This document shows positions 19,237 through 30,254 of a stretch of DNA of 64,000 nucleotides, one piece after another (position 1 is the stretch's first letter; every line of letters begins with the position of its first letter). The notes under the pieces are model-generated. The model was not told the DNA's origin and searched no databases. It saw only the letters and a list, made by a program, of their open reading frames with translations. The DNA is taken from the NCBI RefSeq assembly GCF_042453785.1, contig NC_091676.1, forward strand, positions 2,549,501-2,613,500, read 5' to 3'. This DNA is from Malus domestica. Taxonomy: Eukaryota; Streptophyta; Magnoliopsida; Rosales; Rosaceae. A program made the position numbers and the translations under genes.

Positions 19237-21508
19237 ATGGACCCACCACCAGCGGGCCCGCCGCTGCAACCCCACCACCTCAACTACCCGGAGTCCCTAG
19301 ACTCCTCCCCTCGCTCCCGCAACACCGACTCATGGGACGATCCCATCCCCCCCACCAACAGGCTCCGCCTCATGTGCAGCTACGGCGGCCACATCGTCCC
19401 CCGCCCCCACGACAAGTCGCTGTGCTACGTCGGTGGCGACACCCGAATCGTCGTCGTCGACCGCCAGACCTCCCTCTCCGAACTCTCCAACCGCCTCTCC
19501 AAGACTCTCCTCAGCGGCCGACCCTTCACCCTCAAGTACCAGCTCCCCAGCGAAGACCTCGATTCCTTAATCTCCGTCACCACCGACGAGGACCTCGACA
19601 ACATGATCGACGAGTACGAACGCACGGCCAACCACAGCGGCGCTTCGTCCAAACCCTCACGCCTCCGTCTCTTTCTCTTCCCCCTGAAGCCCGAGTCGTC
19701 GCAATCGATGGGGCCCATTCTCGATATTCCAGCCAATAAGTCTGAGGACTGGTTCCTGAACGCGCTCAATGGCGAGTCCGATATGCTAAATCGGGGCTTC
19801 TCCGACTCCGCCTCTGTCAATTGCTTGCTGGGTCTCGACGACGATTCGATTTCAGGCGGGGCTGCCAATAATTTGGACTCCGGTTCGAGAGACGTCGAGG
19901 CTTCAGTTCCTGCGAATGGCAAGAATGCCAAACAGGGCGGAGGTGGTGGCGGTGGGAACGGGCAGGACGTTCACTCCGTCCCCGATTCGCCGATGCTGGA
20001 GAACTCCTCTTCGTTTGGGTCCACGTCATCGTCGCCATCGCTTGCGAACTTGCCGCCGATTCGGGTCCACGTGGAAGATGGTATCGGCGGCGGAGGTGGA
20101 GATCGGATTAGAGTGCAGGATCAGAAGATGGGGATAGAAGAGCAGTTCGCTCGGATGACTGTTGGTGGTGGTGTTGGCCCTGTTGGGCAGAAGCAAGACG
20201 ATGGTGGCTTCGCGGTCCTTTCATCGCCTCCTCTGATTCCCACTACCATCGTGGCATCCGCCGCGCCGCTGAGCACGGCCACCGATTACTTGAATCGCGT
20301 AGTTTCGGACGATGAGCGATCCGATCACGGCGCACCAGTTGGGTATCGGAAACCGACGCCTCCTCAGCCTCAGCTTCAGCCACAGACTCTGCCTCCTCAG
20401 TCTCAGCAGCCTAAATCTAGTGGCGTTCTTGATTTGCCCTCCCCAGATTCTGTTTCAAGGTATGCCTTATTTTTCACGATAATTGGCTTGATTAATCGTT
20501 TAGAATTAGAACTTCTGTTTTTAATTATCTGCCTGTTTAAATTACTTTTAAGTTGTTGTTTGGGGTGATGATCGAGTGATTAATTGGGGGTTATAATTTC
20601 AATTCTGCAGTGACAATAGTTTATCAAATGCCATGTCTCGCCCAAAACCTGTAATTTATCAAGACCCAGTAGTTCAAATCCCCTCTGCAAACGCCAGGTT
20701 TCCGGCAAACCTAGTTGATCCGAAATTAAATCTTTCCGATCCAAACTCTCGGATTCAGATGCAACAACAGGTTCACGATTCTGGGTACGTTTTGCAATCG
20801 CAATTCGATCATCAGCAGCAGCAGCAACACCAACAACACCCACAACAAGCACAACAGCCGCATCAATTTATACACGCTGGAACACATTACATCCAGCACC
20901 ACCCAGGTTCGGTCCCCATTCCAGCGTACTACCCAGTATATCCGCCCCAGCAGCAACAGCACCACCATCATCATCCCCAGCTTGATCAGCAGCAGCAGCA
21001 GCAGCAGCAATACCAAGTTTATTACATGCCTGCCAGGCAGCCACAACCTTACACCACTTTGCCAGTTCAGCAATCGAATATCAGCGATTCTGCCGCTCCT
21101 ATCCCTTCGACCCGCTCCCAAACGCCTCCTAACCCTGCCATGTCCTCCTCTTCTGCGCCTTACAACCAGATGAGGAATCCCCAAATTGCCAAACCCGAAC
21201 TGGGTGCCCCAACAGGGGTGTACAGAACGGCAACCACAGCAGCTCCGCCTCTAGTTCAAGTCCCATCTGCTCAGCATCAGCAGCAGTATGTCGGCTACCC
21301 CACCCAGATGCACCATCCGTCCCAATCGGCCGTTCCTTCTTCTGGGGCCAATGCCAGTTATGCCTATGAATATGCTACTGATCCCTCTCATGCGCCGATA
21401 TACTACACACAGCCTCTGGCGCCCTCAATGCCTTCTCAGTACCAAACCATGACGCTGCCGGAAGTCTCTGCTCAGCTTCCCACCGACAACATCAAGCAGC
21501 AGAGATGA
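19237..21508 (+). CDS. PB1-domain (octicosapeptide/Phox/Bem1p) protein
   Basis: Model: exons 19237-20459 and 20611-21508, joined in phase, 706 residues. A PB1 scaffold domain spans about residues 41-149. It begins RLRLMCSYGGHIVPRP and includes the acidic OPCA-type segment TTDEDLDNMIDEYE, which binds basic faces of partner PB1 domains. The rest is disordered: Gly-rich, Ser/Pro-rich, then a long Gln/His-rich C-terminal half encoded by exon 2. This is the layout of the plant At5g64430/At5g09620-like group, whose role is poorly known. No kinase or DNA-binding domain follows the PB1. The start has a strong GCCGCCGCCATGG context. Splice sites are AAG|GTATGCC and TCTGCAG|T. Confidence 0.9.
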
Positions 21509-22134
21509 GGGAAGTGAACAATGCCTGGAGAAGGAAACAATTTTGGGAAGGTGGGAAGCTTTGGTTTTTATGTTTAAAACTTATATATCTGTTTCTAGAG
21601 TCTTTGCTTTGGTATTGGTAATTGGTTGTGGTATGTATTTGTGATAGATAATAAGCAAACTTTGGTCGTCCTCGTCGCCTTCGTCTTCGTCTTCTTCGTT
21701 CCTGTAAGGTTATATGGTTGCTGCTCCATTGCCGCCGCCGTAGTCGTCATCCAAGAGAAGTGGATAGGAATATGAAAAGGTGGTGTCTGGGATTATAATT
21801 TTATACTGTAAAAGCTGGAAAACTCAACCAAACATGGTATTGTGTGCTTGTGCAGATCAGTTTCTGAATAAATGTTTTGTAAGTAACATGTAGTTTTCTT
21901 TTAATATTGTTTTGCCTAGTGGATATGGGATGAGAATGGCATATACATGCTTTGCCACGCAATTGCAAATTTGTCTGCAGAAGCAGCCGCTGTAATTGCA
22001 GTTTCGTGATGAGAGGGAGAGGGAGAAGAACAAGCAGTCACTTTGGTCGGTTTGCGATTGTTTTTCAAGGAAACATTTCTGCTCATAAGTGCTTTCATAA
22101 GTGCTTTCATTATAACGGCAAGTGCTTCTTGATG
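21509..22134 (+). other. 3' UTR of PB1 gene and spacer
   Basis: Contains a CT/GTC-rich stretch (CGTCTTCGTCTTCTTCG) and a poly-A-signal-like GAATAAATG near 21867. Past about 21950 I see no gene; a short direct repeat CATAAGTGCTTT occurs at 22084-22108. Confidence 0.5.
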
Positions 22135-22312
22135 TTGACTGCCGGCATGAATTTAACCGCAACTTCTTCCTCGAGTCGATTGCGACTTGGCATTGCCCTT
22201 CGCTCACGAAATATTCTCGGATCGGGTTTTTTGCCCATTGCTCAAGATTCCCTGTTATTAACCCCCGCAGGAGTCCGGGCCGTTTCTCCATCCAAATGTT
22301 GCTAATCATCCT
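22135..22312 (-). pseudogene. Nuclear copy of mitochondrial 18S rRNA fragment (NUMT)
   Basis: The minus strand reads GGAGGATGATTAGCAACAT, AACGGCCCGGACTCCTGCGG, GGGAATCTTGAGCAATGGGC, CCCGATCC, GTGAGCGAAGGGCAATGCC and GACTCGAGGAAGAAG. This order is the 5' domain of plant mitochondrial small-subunit rRNA (rrn18). About 40 nt expected after GGGCAATGCC are missing. Many changes are C/G to T/A, the usual decay of organelle DNA in a plant nucleus. It is not a working rRNA gene. Confidence 0.75.
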
Positions 22313-23845
22313 CCACAAACTAAAAACGTTTTTAAGTGGTTTTGTGTTAAATATATTCAGAAACGTTTTTTTATTATCAAAAAGCACTAGTCCCCACCAC
22401 TCTAATTTCTAACTCTAACGGATCAAAAAAAGGAGTGGTTCGTTGGATGAATTCTTACCTCTCTATAATAAAAACTCTGGATTATAATTTGGATATATCC
22501 CCACCAAAGCAAATAGTGTAGCTTTGCCTTTAAACTTAGTAATGGCATCTGCGTGGATGGGGACACAAATCTTGTGTGGAATTGGAATTGAGTAACATCA
22601 ATCGACAACGACATCTTGATCTTGTCAAAATTTGAAAACTTAACAAACAAACAAATAAAAAAATAATGTCGACCAACCACAATCATCTAACCTCATCAGA
22701 TCAAAGTTGACCCGTAGCAAAAAGTGCATCGTATTCGGCTGCTCACTGATTTTCATGTGATTAAACCAGTCACACACAGCGTTTTAGATTCTTCTTGTTT
22801 TATTTAACCCAGTAATTAAATGGCCGGCGATAGTACAAGGTTTCTGTTTTGGTTTTGGGATGTGAGAGAGATTTCACAGATAGTTGTACTACTGTGATTA
22901 TAATTAAGTTACACGTGTTTCAAAGTTTTTCAATTTTGTGGCACGTTAAAGTTGTTTTCGAGAATTTTTTTAGTATACCAAAAATACGACTCGATACATT
23001 GAGTGTCATAATATAATTGGTTGAATTTTTTTTTTTAAGTTTTCATCAAATTGTATTATTACATCTAGCGTAATGAACTATGTTTTCGGCACACTGAAAT
23101 ATCTCTTCTTGCTTTCACTCCAGTCTAAGTGAAGACAAGTAGCTCATTACTTTTAAGTTTTAAGCAACAGTTTGCGACTACTATACTAACTAACGGAAGC
23201 AAAAGTGAGTTAAGCAAGTTAGTCATGCAAAAAGCATGTTCAACCATGCTTGCATCCAAATTCTCTCTCTACTCGTAGTTTAGATTAGAATAACGCAATT
23301 TGCAGCGGATATCAAACAAGTCCAAATAGAAAGAGGGACGGACCATGAAATTTGACAATTTCAACATTCAATGTTCAACATGAAGAATATGTGAAATGTC
23401 GTATTTTGATCCCTAGATTGGCAGATGGGGCATACTATTCAATTAACGAATTATTATTTATTTATTTATATGATCTCATATCTCTGGCTTTGCGAAAGAC
23501 AAAGAAAGCCCTGACAGAAGAAATCGGCGCCATCAATTCTTCATCATTTCATGTCACATTCATACACGAGGAATAGTTTTGTTTTTGGAATTCGAATTGG
23601 ATTCGATCCGATTTGCAATGGCTCCCACCAGAAGAGCTTTATTTGATATCTACTTAGTGCGGATTCTGGGGCCCACTATTTTCAAAATTATTTTTCGTTC
23701 TACTTACTCACTCGTTGAAACTTGTATTAAAAAGTGCGCCAACAAATCTGTCTGTTTCAATAATATTACTCGCTCGTTAGAATTGGTAAATTAATATTGG
23801 CCATTACAAAAAATTATTTTACATGTAGGTAAAACGATAATATGG
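22313..23845. other. Intergenic, nothing recognised
   Basis: AT-rich spacer between convergent genes. Open frames of 71-87 residues here lack domains and have poor composition. Confidence 0.5.
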
Positions 23846-26800
23846 TTAGTTAATGTTAACCTGGAACACTCTCACACATTGATCTGCCCCGCAAGAAGCG
23901 AGCTGTAAGCTACCGGAATCTTCATTCTTGCAGTTTCTCCATGCCAAACGGTTTACAGCAGAGACATGGCACATCAACGGCTCAAGCCGTACGACAAGGG
24001 AAGCAACTGCGCCTGCTACTCCATCATCAGATCTTTTAACAGATAGATTCCACAGTTCAATGAGTCCGTTTTCCATTCCAACTGCGAGGAGCCCTTCGTT
24101 GCTGTTGCAATCAAGACCGACCCAAGATAGGGCCATGACGCTACTACTGAACTGGGGAAGAGTCGCGAGCAGCTTCACTGAAGACTCATTTTCCACAGTC
24201 CAGATCTTCACTGTCTTGTCCCTCGAGCCTGTGGCAAATTCGTACCCGTATGGATTCCAAGAGCATGCCCATATGATTCTTTTGTGTGCCTCCTGCTTTG
24301 CTACGAGCTGGTAAGTAATTTCATCGGTGCCTAAACAGAGACATCAGATGAACTATGTATCACGGGAAGTCTTACAATCTGCTGATTGGCACTGGTAACA
24401 GTGAAAGTACCAATTGGCTTAAACTAAAGAGTACCTGCTTTATCGATTGAAAATACAGAGAACTGGCGATCCCTTGATACAGCCAACAGGAATTTGTCAT
24501 CATGAGAGAATTCCATTTGTGTCACTGTCAAAGTATGAGACTGCAAGCGACCAACTGCTTTCCATGAACCAATTTGCCATAGCCATATTTCTGCTACCGC
24601 TGCTGATTGGGCCTGCAACATAATCATGTTTAGTATAACAAATAAACGATAACTTATGAAACAAGTTATTCTTGTTATGCCTTACTTTCAAATGATTTAC
24701 ACTTCTTTCAGGACTATCAAATAATTTCCTTCAATTATCCACCACTAAAGTGCGCTCCATTCTCCGGAGCAATGTTTTGCCTAAGAACTTTATAAGATTA
24801 CCCATGTTTCAGTAATTATCCCGGCAAGTACAATGACTCCACATACCTTACATGAAGAAGCAACAAGCTTCCCATCATGATCACTGCACAGAGCAAACAG
24901 CTCATTCCCATGACCGTAAAGTTTGTGTGACTCTGGCCATAGTGTATGCCATGCCAGTTGATCTTCAATGGGAGGTTCAGTCAACACAACTGGAACAGCA
25001 TCAGGAATGGTTTCAAGTGTGTCGAGGCCATCATTCACATTCTTGTCTGGGGTATGCTGCTCAGCTGACAAAAAGAAACAGAATCAATAAATAAATTAAG
25101 CCCGTAAAAACTATTCCTAATTTACAAAACTTGATTAAAGAAAAAAAGGAGAACGATACTTGCAATTAAAACCACATTCAAATTACAAAAGAAAGAAAGG
25201 AGAGAGAGAGAGTTACCATGAACATAAATAGGTTTCTGTGATAGCCCAAGAGCAGACATATTTGCACCCAAAATCTGAACACCTACTTGGGAATCATCTG
25301 AAAAGTCAGATGTTTGTGAAATGGCATGATCCAATGTCTTCAAGAAAGACAATGGAGCTTCAAACACTCTGGCAACTTTCTCATCAGCTCCGCTGACAAA
25401 TCGATGGTTCCCCTTTCCTTGGATGATGGCCACACAGTTAATATCATGACCATGAACTTGAGGCCGAGCAATTTCATGCCAAGACTCCTCGTCTCTAGGA
25501 GATGCCTCATTTTTCCAAGGAGCAAAAATTCGAGTTGTCTGATCATGACTGACTGACAGCAAGTATTGACCAGATCTTCCCCATGCAATATCTGCTATTG
25601 CTGCAAAATGCCCAGATGGAACCTTTTGTGGTTGCCAATTTTCATACTCAGTGCCGACATTTTTCCAGAGATGGAAAGATCCACCATATCCATGTGCTAA
25701 TATTGAATCTCCATTAGGGCTCCAGTGGCCACCATAAAACCCTAGAGCACAATGACTGAGTTCTCCAACAGTAACAACATTCATCCAGATACCAGACGTC
25801 TTTTCGGGTTTCCATATCATCATTGTCTTGTCCATAGATGCAGATAAGATGCTTTGGGGTTGACAGTAGGCAATCCCTTCAGAAGATGCATTTGACGGGG
25901 GTTGCCACTCCACTGAATACACCCAATCTTCATGTCCAATTAGAAGAGATTCCAATGATATCTGATATGACGTCGTGCCAGCTATAAGTACAGGGCCTTC
26001 AATATAAGATGCTAAGCTTACTTTTTCTTTCCGGTAAGCACTCTGGTTGCTGTCCAAAGACTCCTTTAAAGCCATCTTCCATATGCGTATGCCTCTGTCT
26101 TGAGATGAACTAACAAGTAGTACGTTGCTTGCCTCACCATTGGTGCACGTAGGTAATGCGAAATCCAGACTTCTGATCCAATCTGTATGCCCTTTCAACT
26201 CGCACCCTCGAACAAACTACATGTACATATGAAAAGAATTCAAAACATATTTAAGGCACAAAAATGTCTAAAAAAATCAGACAGTAATATTGATTAATAT
26301 AATGCAACATACCTTTCCTCTCCTCTCCCCGCTGTAAAGGTGAATTTTGTTATCCAGTCCTCCCATTGCCAGGACTAAGTGCCCAGTACTTCCAGGCAAC
26401 TCTGATAATGAAAGCGCTACCATGGGTTTTGTACCAACAGAGAGAGAATCCAGATGCAACAGTTCACAGACACCTAGAATAACTCAGAAAAGTCATGTTT
26501 CCAATTGATTTTGAAATTCTTTCATTTGATGTGAAGGGAGAACTTTTGGCTCTGTCTTCATTACAAAAACATGATATTTTCGTGCTCGAGAGATGTTCAA
26601 AACTTTTTATAATGTTTGTTTCAAATCCATAACATGAACCTAAGTAGATCGATTTAGGGAAGAGTTTGGAGGAATGGTGTTGTCACTTCATGAATTGTCT
26701 TGTACCCCTTCTTTGACTTTGTCAGTAGAATCAAATGTGCAGAACTAAAGCAAATCAACTTACATATTAAATCTATAAAACTTATGAAAGTAAAACAATT

Positions 26801-27860
26801 TGATTTAGTCCATTGAACTTTGGGCTCACCTCCACTAGTTGATGGAAACACAACCTCCCATATATAAACCATACTATCGGAAGACGTAGAGGCAAAGACT
26901 GCCTCAGTTTGAGAAACCATAATTCCAGTTATGCATGTGACACCCTTCTTGTGTAACTGAGGTAGTTGTTGCACATACCTCCACTGTAAAGGAAAAGCAA
27001 AGAGAATCCATGAAGATAACACATTTCAACAGAAAACAATTCTTTCAAATATACTCGTCACTCAGAGACAAGTCTTCCAAAAACTGAAATAAGTAACGAA
27101 CCCTCCAACTAGCTAGGAAATAAATGATAGGACCTAAAACTACAACTTCTCACACAGTTTTAACTAGCTATTCGCTACGTTCGTTCGGCAATTCAATGCA
27201 ACCTACTGTACTGATAAGTTGTGAAGGAAACTTTAAGAAAACACCAACAAAAAACAATAAGAATTGCGATAACATGAACACCGGTAACGACAAGATTATA
27301 CCTTTCCTTCAAGAACAGAGTACTCCCACAAAATAATTTCACCAGCAGCATCTCCAGAGAGCAAATAATGCCGGTCCAACTTTTTTGCTGTGGAAATCCG
27401 CAAAATCTTGTCAGCAACCCAAATAACAACTTAAAAAATGTAAAGTTGAATTCAGAAAACACTAAAAATACTCTTCTTTTTTTTTCTTCACTTGTTTCTG
27501 AGAAGTCCCAAAAGTACCTCTGAATGCAAACTTGTTGCTTGGGAGCCACTGCGTGCAATTCACAGCAGCCTTGTGACCTGGAAGCGTAGTCCAAATTTGA
27601 GCAGTCTGCAGCCATTTTTGTAAAAAACGAAAAGAAAATTAGTTTCAATAGAAAACTGAGTTCATAAAGGAGGTACAGAGAGAGAGAGAGAGAGAGAGGA
27701 CCTCGGGATTGAAGATAGCAACGGCGTTTTGGGCACCGAAAGCGACTAAATCACAAGCACCCCACGAACAGTTGTTGACGATTCTGTTGCAGCCTGCTCC
27801 TATGAACACTCCCTTCACTCCAACCCCACGCCCTCCTCCTCGACCATCTCCGCTAGACAT
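23846..27860 (-). CDS. ELP2: Elongator complex protein 2, WD40 repeat subunit
   Basis: Nine exons (minus order): 27860-27702, 27605-27518, 27379-27302, 26983-26830, 26473-26313, 26216-25217, 25063-24847, 24612-24435, 24330-23846. The sum is 2520 nt, 839 residues, nearly the length of Arabidopsis ELP2. Two beta-propellers of WD40 repeats are seen, e.g. [79 protein letters not shown] and [17 protein letters not shown]2 scaffolds the ELP1-3 half of Elongator, which modifies wobble uridines of tRNAs and is linked in plants to histone acetylation, immunity and leaf development. All introns have GT-AG ends. The start is the first ATG, in a Gly-rich N-terminus. The gene is convergent with the PB1 gene. 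Confidence 0.97.
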
Positions 27861-28261
27861 GGTGGAAGAACTGGCTCTGGTTTGGCAGACAGACGGCGGC
27901 TTCAGCCTTCAGGTGTTGGAGGCTCACGTTCTGCTTTTGCTGGTTCGGCAACACGCGAGAGAAAGGAAGAAAGGAGTGTTTGGGCCGTCGTTAGACGAAT
28001 GGGGCGAGGCCCAAAATCTAAGACTTACTTCTTGGCCCTAAAAACTATACAGTCAAGATCCATTACACCTAAACATCGATATTCCTGTCTAAAACACTGT
28101 TTTAAAAATTCTTGCCTAGCGTTGCTCAGGTCCCCACCTAAGCTATAGGTGGCTGATCATCACTCCAATTAATTACTAGGCGTGTCAAAATTAAGAAAGG
28201 TCGTCGAAAACTTATTTAGGAGTCTGCCTAACCTGTCTAAGAGCTCGTGTAGCTCACCTAA
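27861..28261. other. ELP2 upstream region
   Basis: GC-richer near 27900, consistent with the ELP2 promoter/5' UTR. From about 28150 it turns into sequence with CTGCCTAAC and CTCACCTAA motifs flanking the PIF-type element. Confidence 0.45.
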
Positions 28262-29810
28262 TGCCATCTCCAATTGACCCGGCCAAAGGGTCATAGGGCT
28301 AATAATAGCCCGTTTTGACATGAAAACCTTCTTCAACTGAGGGATTGGCCAAAAGACTCGTGGTCCCCACCCGGCAAAAAATGGGAGAACCAGCCAAAGG
28401 GCTGCCCAAGAGCAGCCAACCCGTCAGCCCTATAGCCTAGCCCTCTAGGTCAAAATATCAAGCTTGACATTTTGCCAACCCTCCACCACCAGAATGTCAA
28501 GCTTGACATTTTGCCAGTCATCCAACTCAACCCATTTGAATGCTAACGACTACTTGGCATTAGGTTACTGTTGGAATTTGATTTTTTTTTTTTTGAGGAA
28601 TTTAAAAAAAAAATCTAATTTTTTTTCCTATAAATACCTAAAGCCATTCCTACACCATTTTCACATACTTTTCACCATTTCATACTATCTTACCTCATTT
28701 TCTTTCAATTCTTCACATTCTATTCTCTTACATCTTCCAATAATCTTCTATTTAATTTTTTCAATAATCTTCAAATGACCACATCTGCAATGAAAAGAAG
28801 AGCTTAGACCCGAAAAGAAGATGAAGTTCTTTGTAGGGCTTATAGATGGGTCTCAGAAGATAATATCAAGGGTAGTTCTCAAACAAGTGAAGGTGTTTGG
28901 AAGTGTGTGAATTCTACCCCAATATCTAGCCAATTTATTAACATTGGAAGTTGAAGATAAAAAGTGCCACATAGAATCCTATATGAAATTTGCACAACAA
29001 ATTATATATCGACTAGTGTCACTCTAAATCATATCCGAAAAATTATTGAGATTACATAAAGATAAGAAATTTGGAGAGTTACTTACGTTAGCGACACGTG
29101 TCACTCGAAGTACTGGTTTGGTACTGAGGTACTTTTATAAAAAGTGGATATAAAAAAAAGTTGAGCTAAAAAAGGGTGTTTGATAAACACTTAAAAACAA
29201 CTTATTTTCATAGTTTTGGATGAAAAAAGGCTGAAATGTGAAGCAGCAAAAATGAGCTTATTTTTATAGCACATCAGAATTTTTTTATTTTTTTTTCAGA
29301 GCACAGCAATATCAAATCAGCCTGAAATCCTATCCAAAAAATTATTGAGATTATATAAGAAATCCGGAAGCTTATTCATTTGGCGACAAGTGACACTCAA
29401 AATATGTATGAAATCCTTATTTTAATTAAGTAACCATATTAATCTCTAATAATTAATAAAACACTCATTGTCAACCAAAACCCTATGAAATTACCAGTTT
29501 AACCCTCTAATTAAAACAGAACATGAATAAGAAATATGGGGCATAAATGTAATTTCAACAACCAATTTTTGTTTTTTTTTTTCAAAGCCTCACTTACATG
29601 TAATCCTAACATATCACTAACTTTAAAAAAAAAAAAAAAAAAAAAAACTTCCCACTCCCACATTCTCTATCACTCTCTTCCTCTCTCCTATTTAAAAAAC
29701 AAAAATAAAAAATTTTCTCACACACGTGTGCCCATATGCTAGTCAATTTAATTAAAATAATAAATTATATTTGACCTATAATCTTTTGACCCCCTCAGTT
29801 GGAGATGATA
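28262..29810 (+). mobile_element. PIF/Harbinger-type element with ORF1 relic
   Basis: Ends TGCCATCTCCAAT and GTTGGAGATGATA are imperfect inverted repeats, and TAA flanks both sides, the PIF/Harbinger target. At 28776-28916 an ATG-led stretch reads MTTSAMKRRA, one stop, then TRKEDEVLCRAYRWVSED and SEGVWKCVN. This matches the Myb/SANT-like DNA-binding start of ORF1 in plant PIF elements. No transposase remains. Two nested copies of a TTATTGAGATTA-containing segment (29040-29110, 29335-29400) bracket another foldback insert. Non-autonomous and degraded. Confidence 0.65.
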
Positions 29811-30254
29811 TAAAATATAACTCGAAATTATTTATTAAAATTATAAAATAAAATTTCTTGTAAGAAGCTAAAGAGAGCCTTTTGACCATCTTTCAATTAG
29901 AAATGGCCCCGCCTAGTCTGCCTAACCCATTAGACTCCTAGGCGCTAGGCCAGCCCACCTAACGAGTGTACCCGCCGGAGCGAACGTGGCGCGGCTATTA
30001 CTACGACTTCAGTTGATTATTATCCAGTCCACTTGTCCAAGTTTGAATCTAAATTAATATTCCACAAACTAAAAAAATAAATAAAACAAAATAAAAAGTT
30101 GTACAGGAGGAAGCCGAACCGTCTGTACACACCTGTCCCTGAATCCTTAGGTGTCGCAAGAGACTCAGATTCAGATTCAACGCCCGACTCCACCGTCTCA
30201 GCCGCTTCCACCGCGACATGCTCAAACTGTAGCATCCAAAAGACCAAGCTTCAG
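29811..30254. other. Spacer and 5' UTR of the hydrolase gene
   Basis: 29880-29990 has the CTAGGCGCTAGGCC-type repeat motif. From about 30090 the sequence is open in frame with the hydrolase gene and could be its 5' UTR or an N-terminal extension (ATG at 30099). Confidence 0.4.

Noticed and set aside
19332-20137. Arg/Pro-rich alternate-frame proteins over the PB1 exon
   Set aside because: Frame shadows of a GC-rich exon.
21857-22412. Protein-coding frames of up to 176 aa around 22 kb on both strands
   Set aside because: They overlap the mitochondrial rRNA fossil and share no protein family; the rRNA explanation is better.
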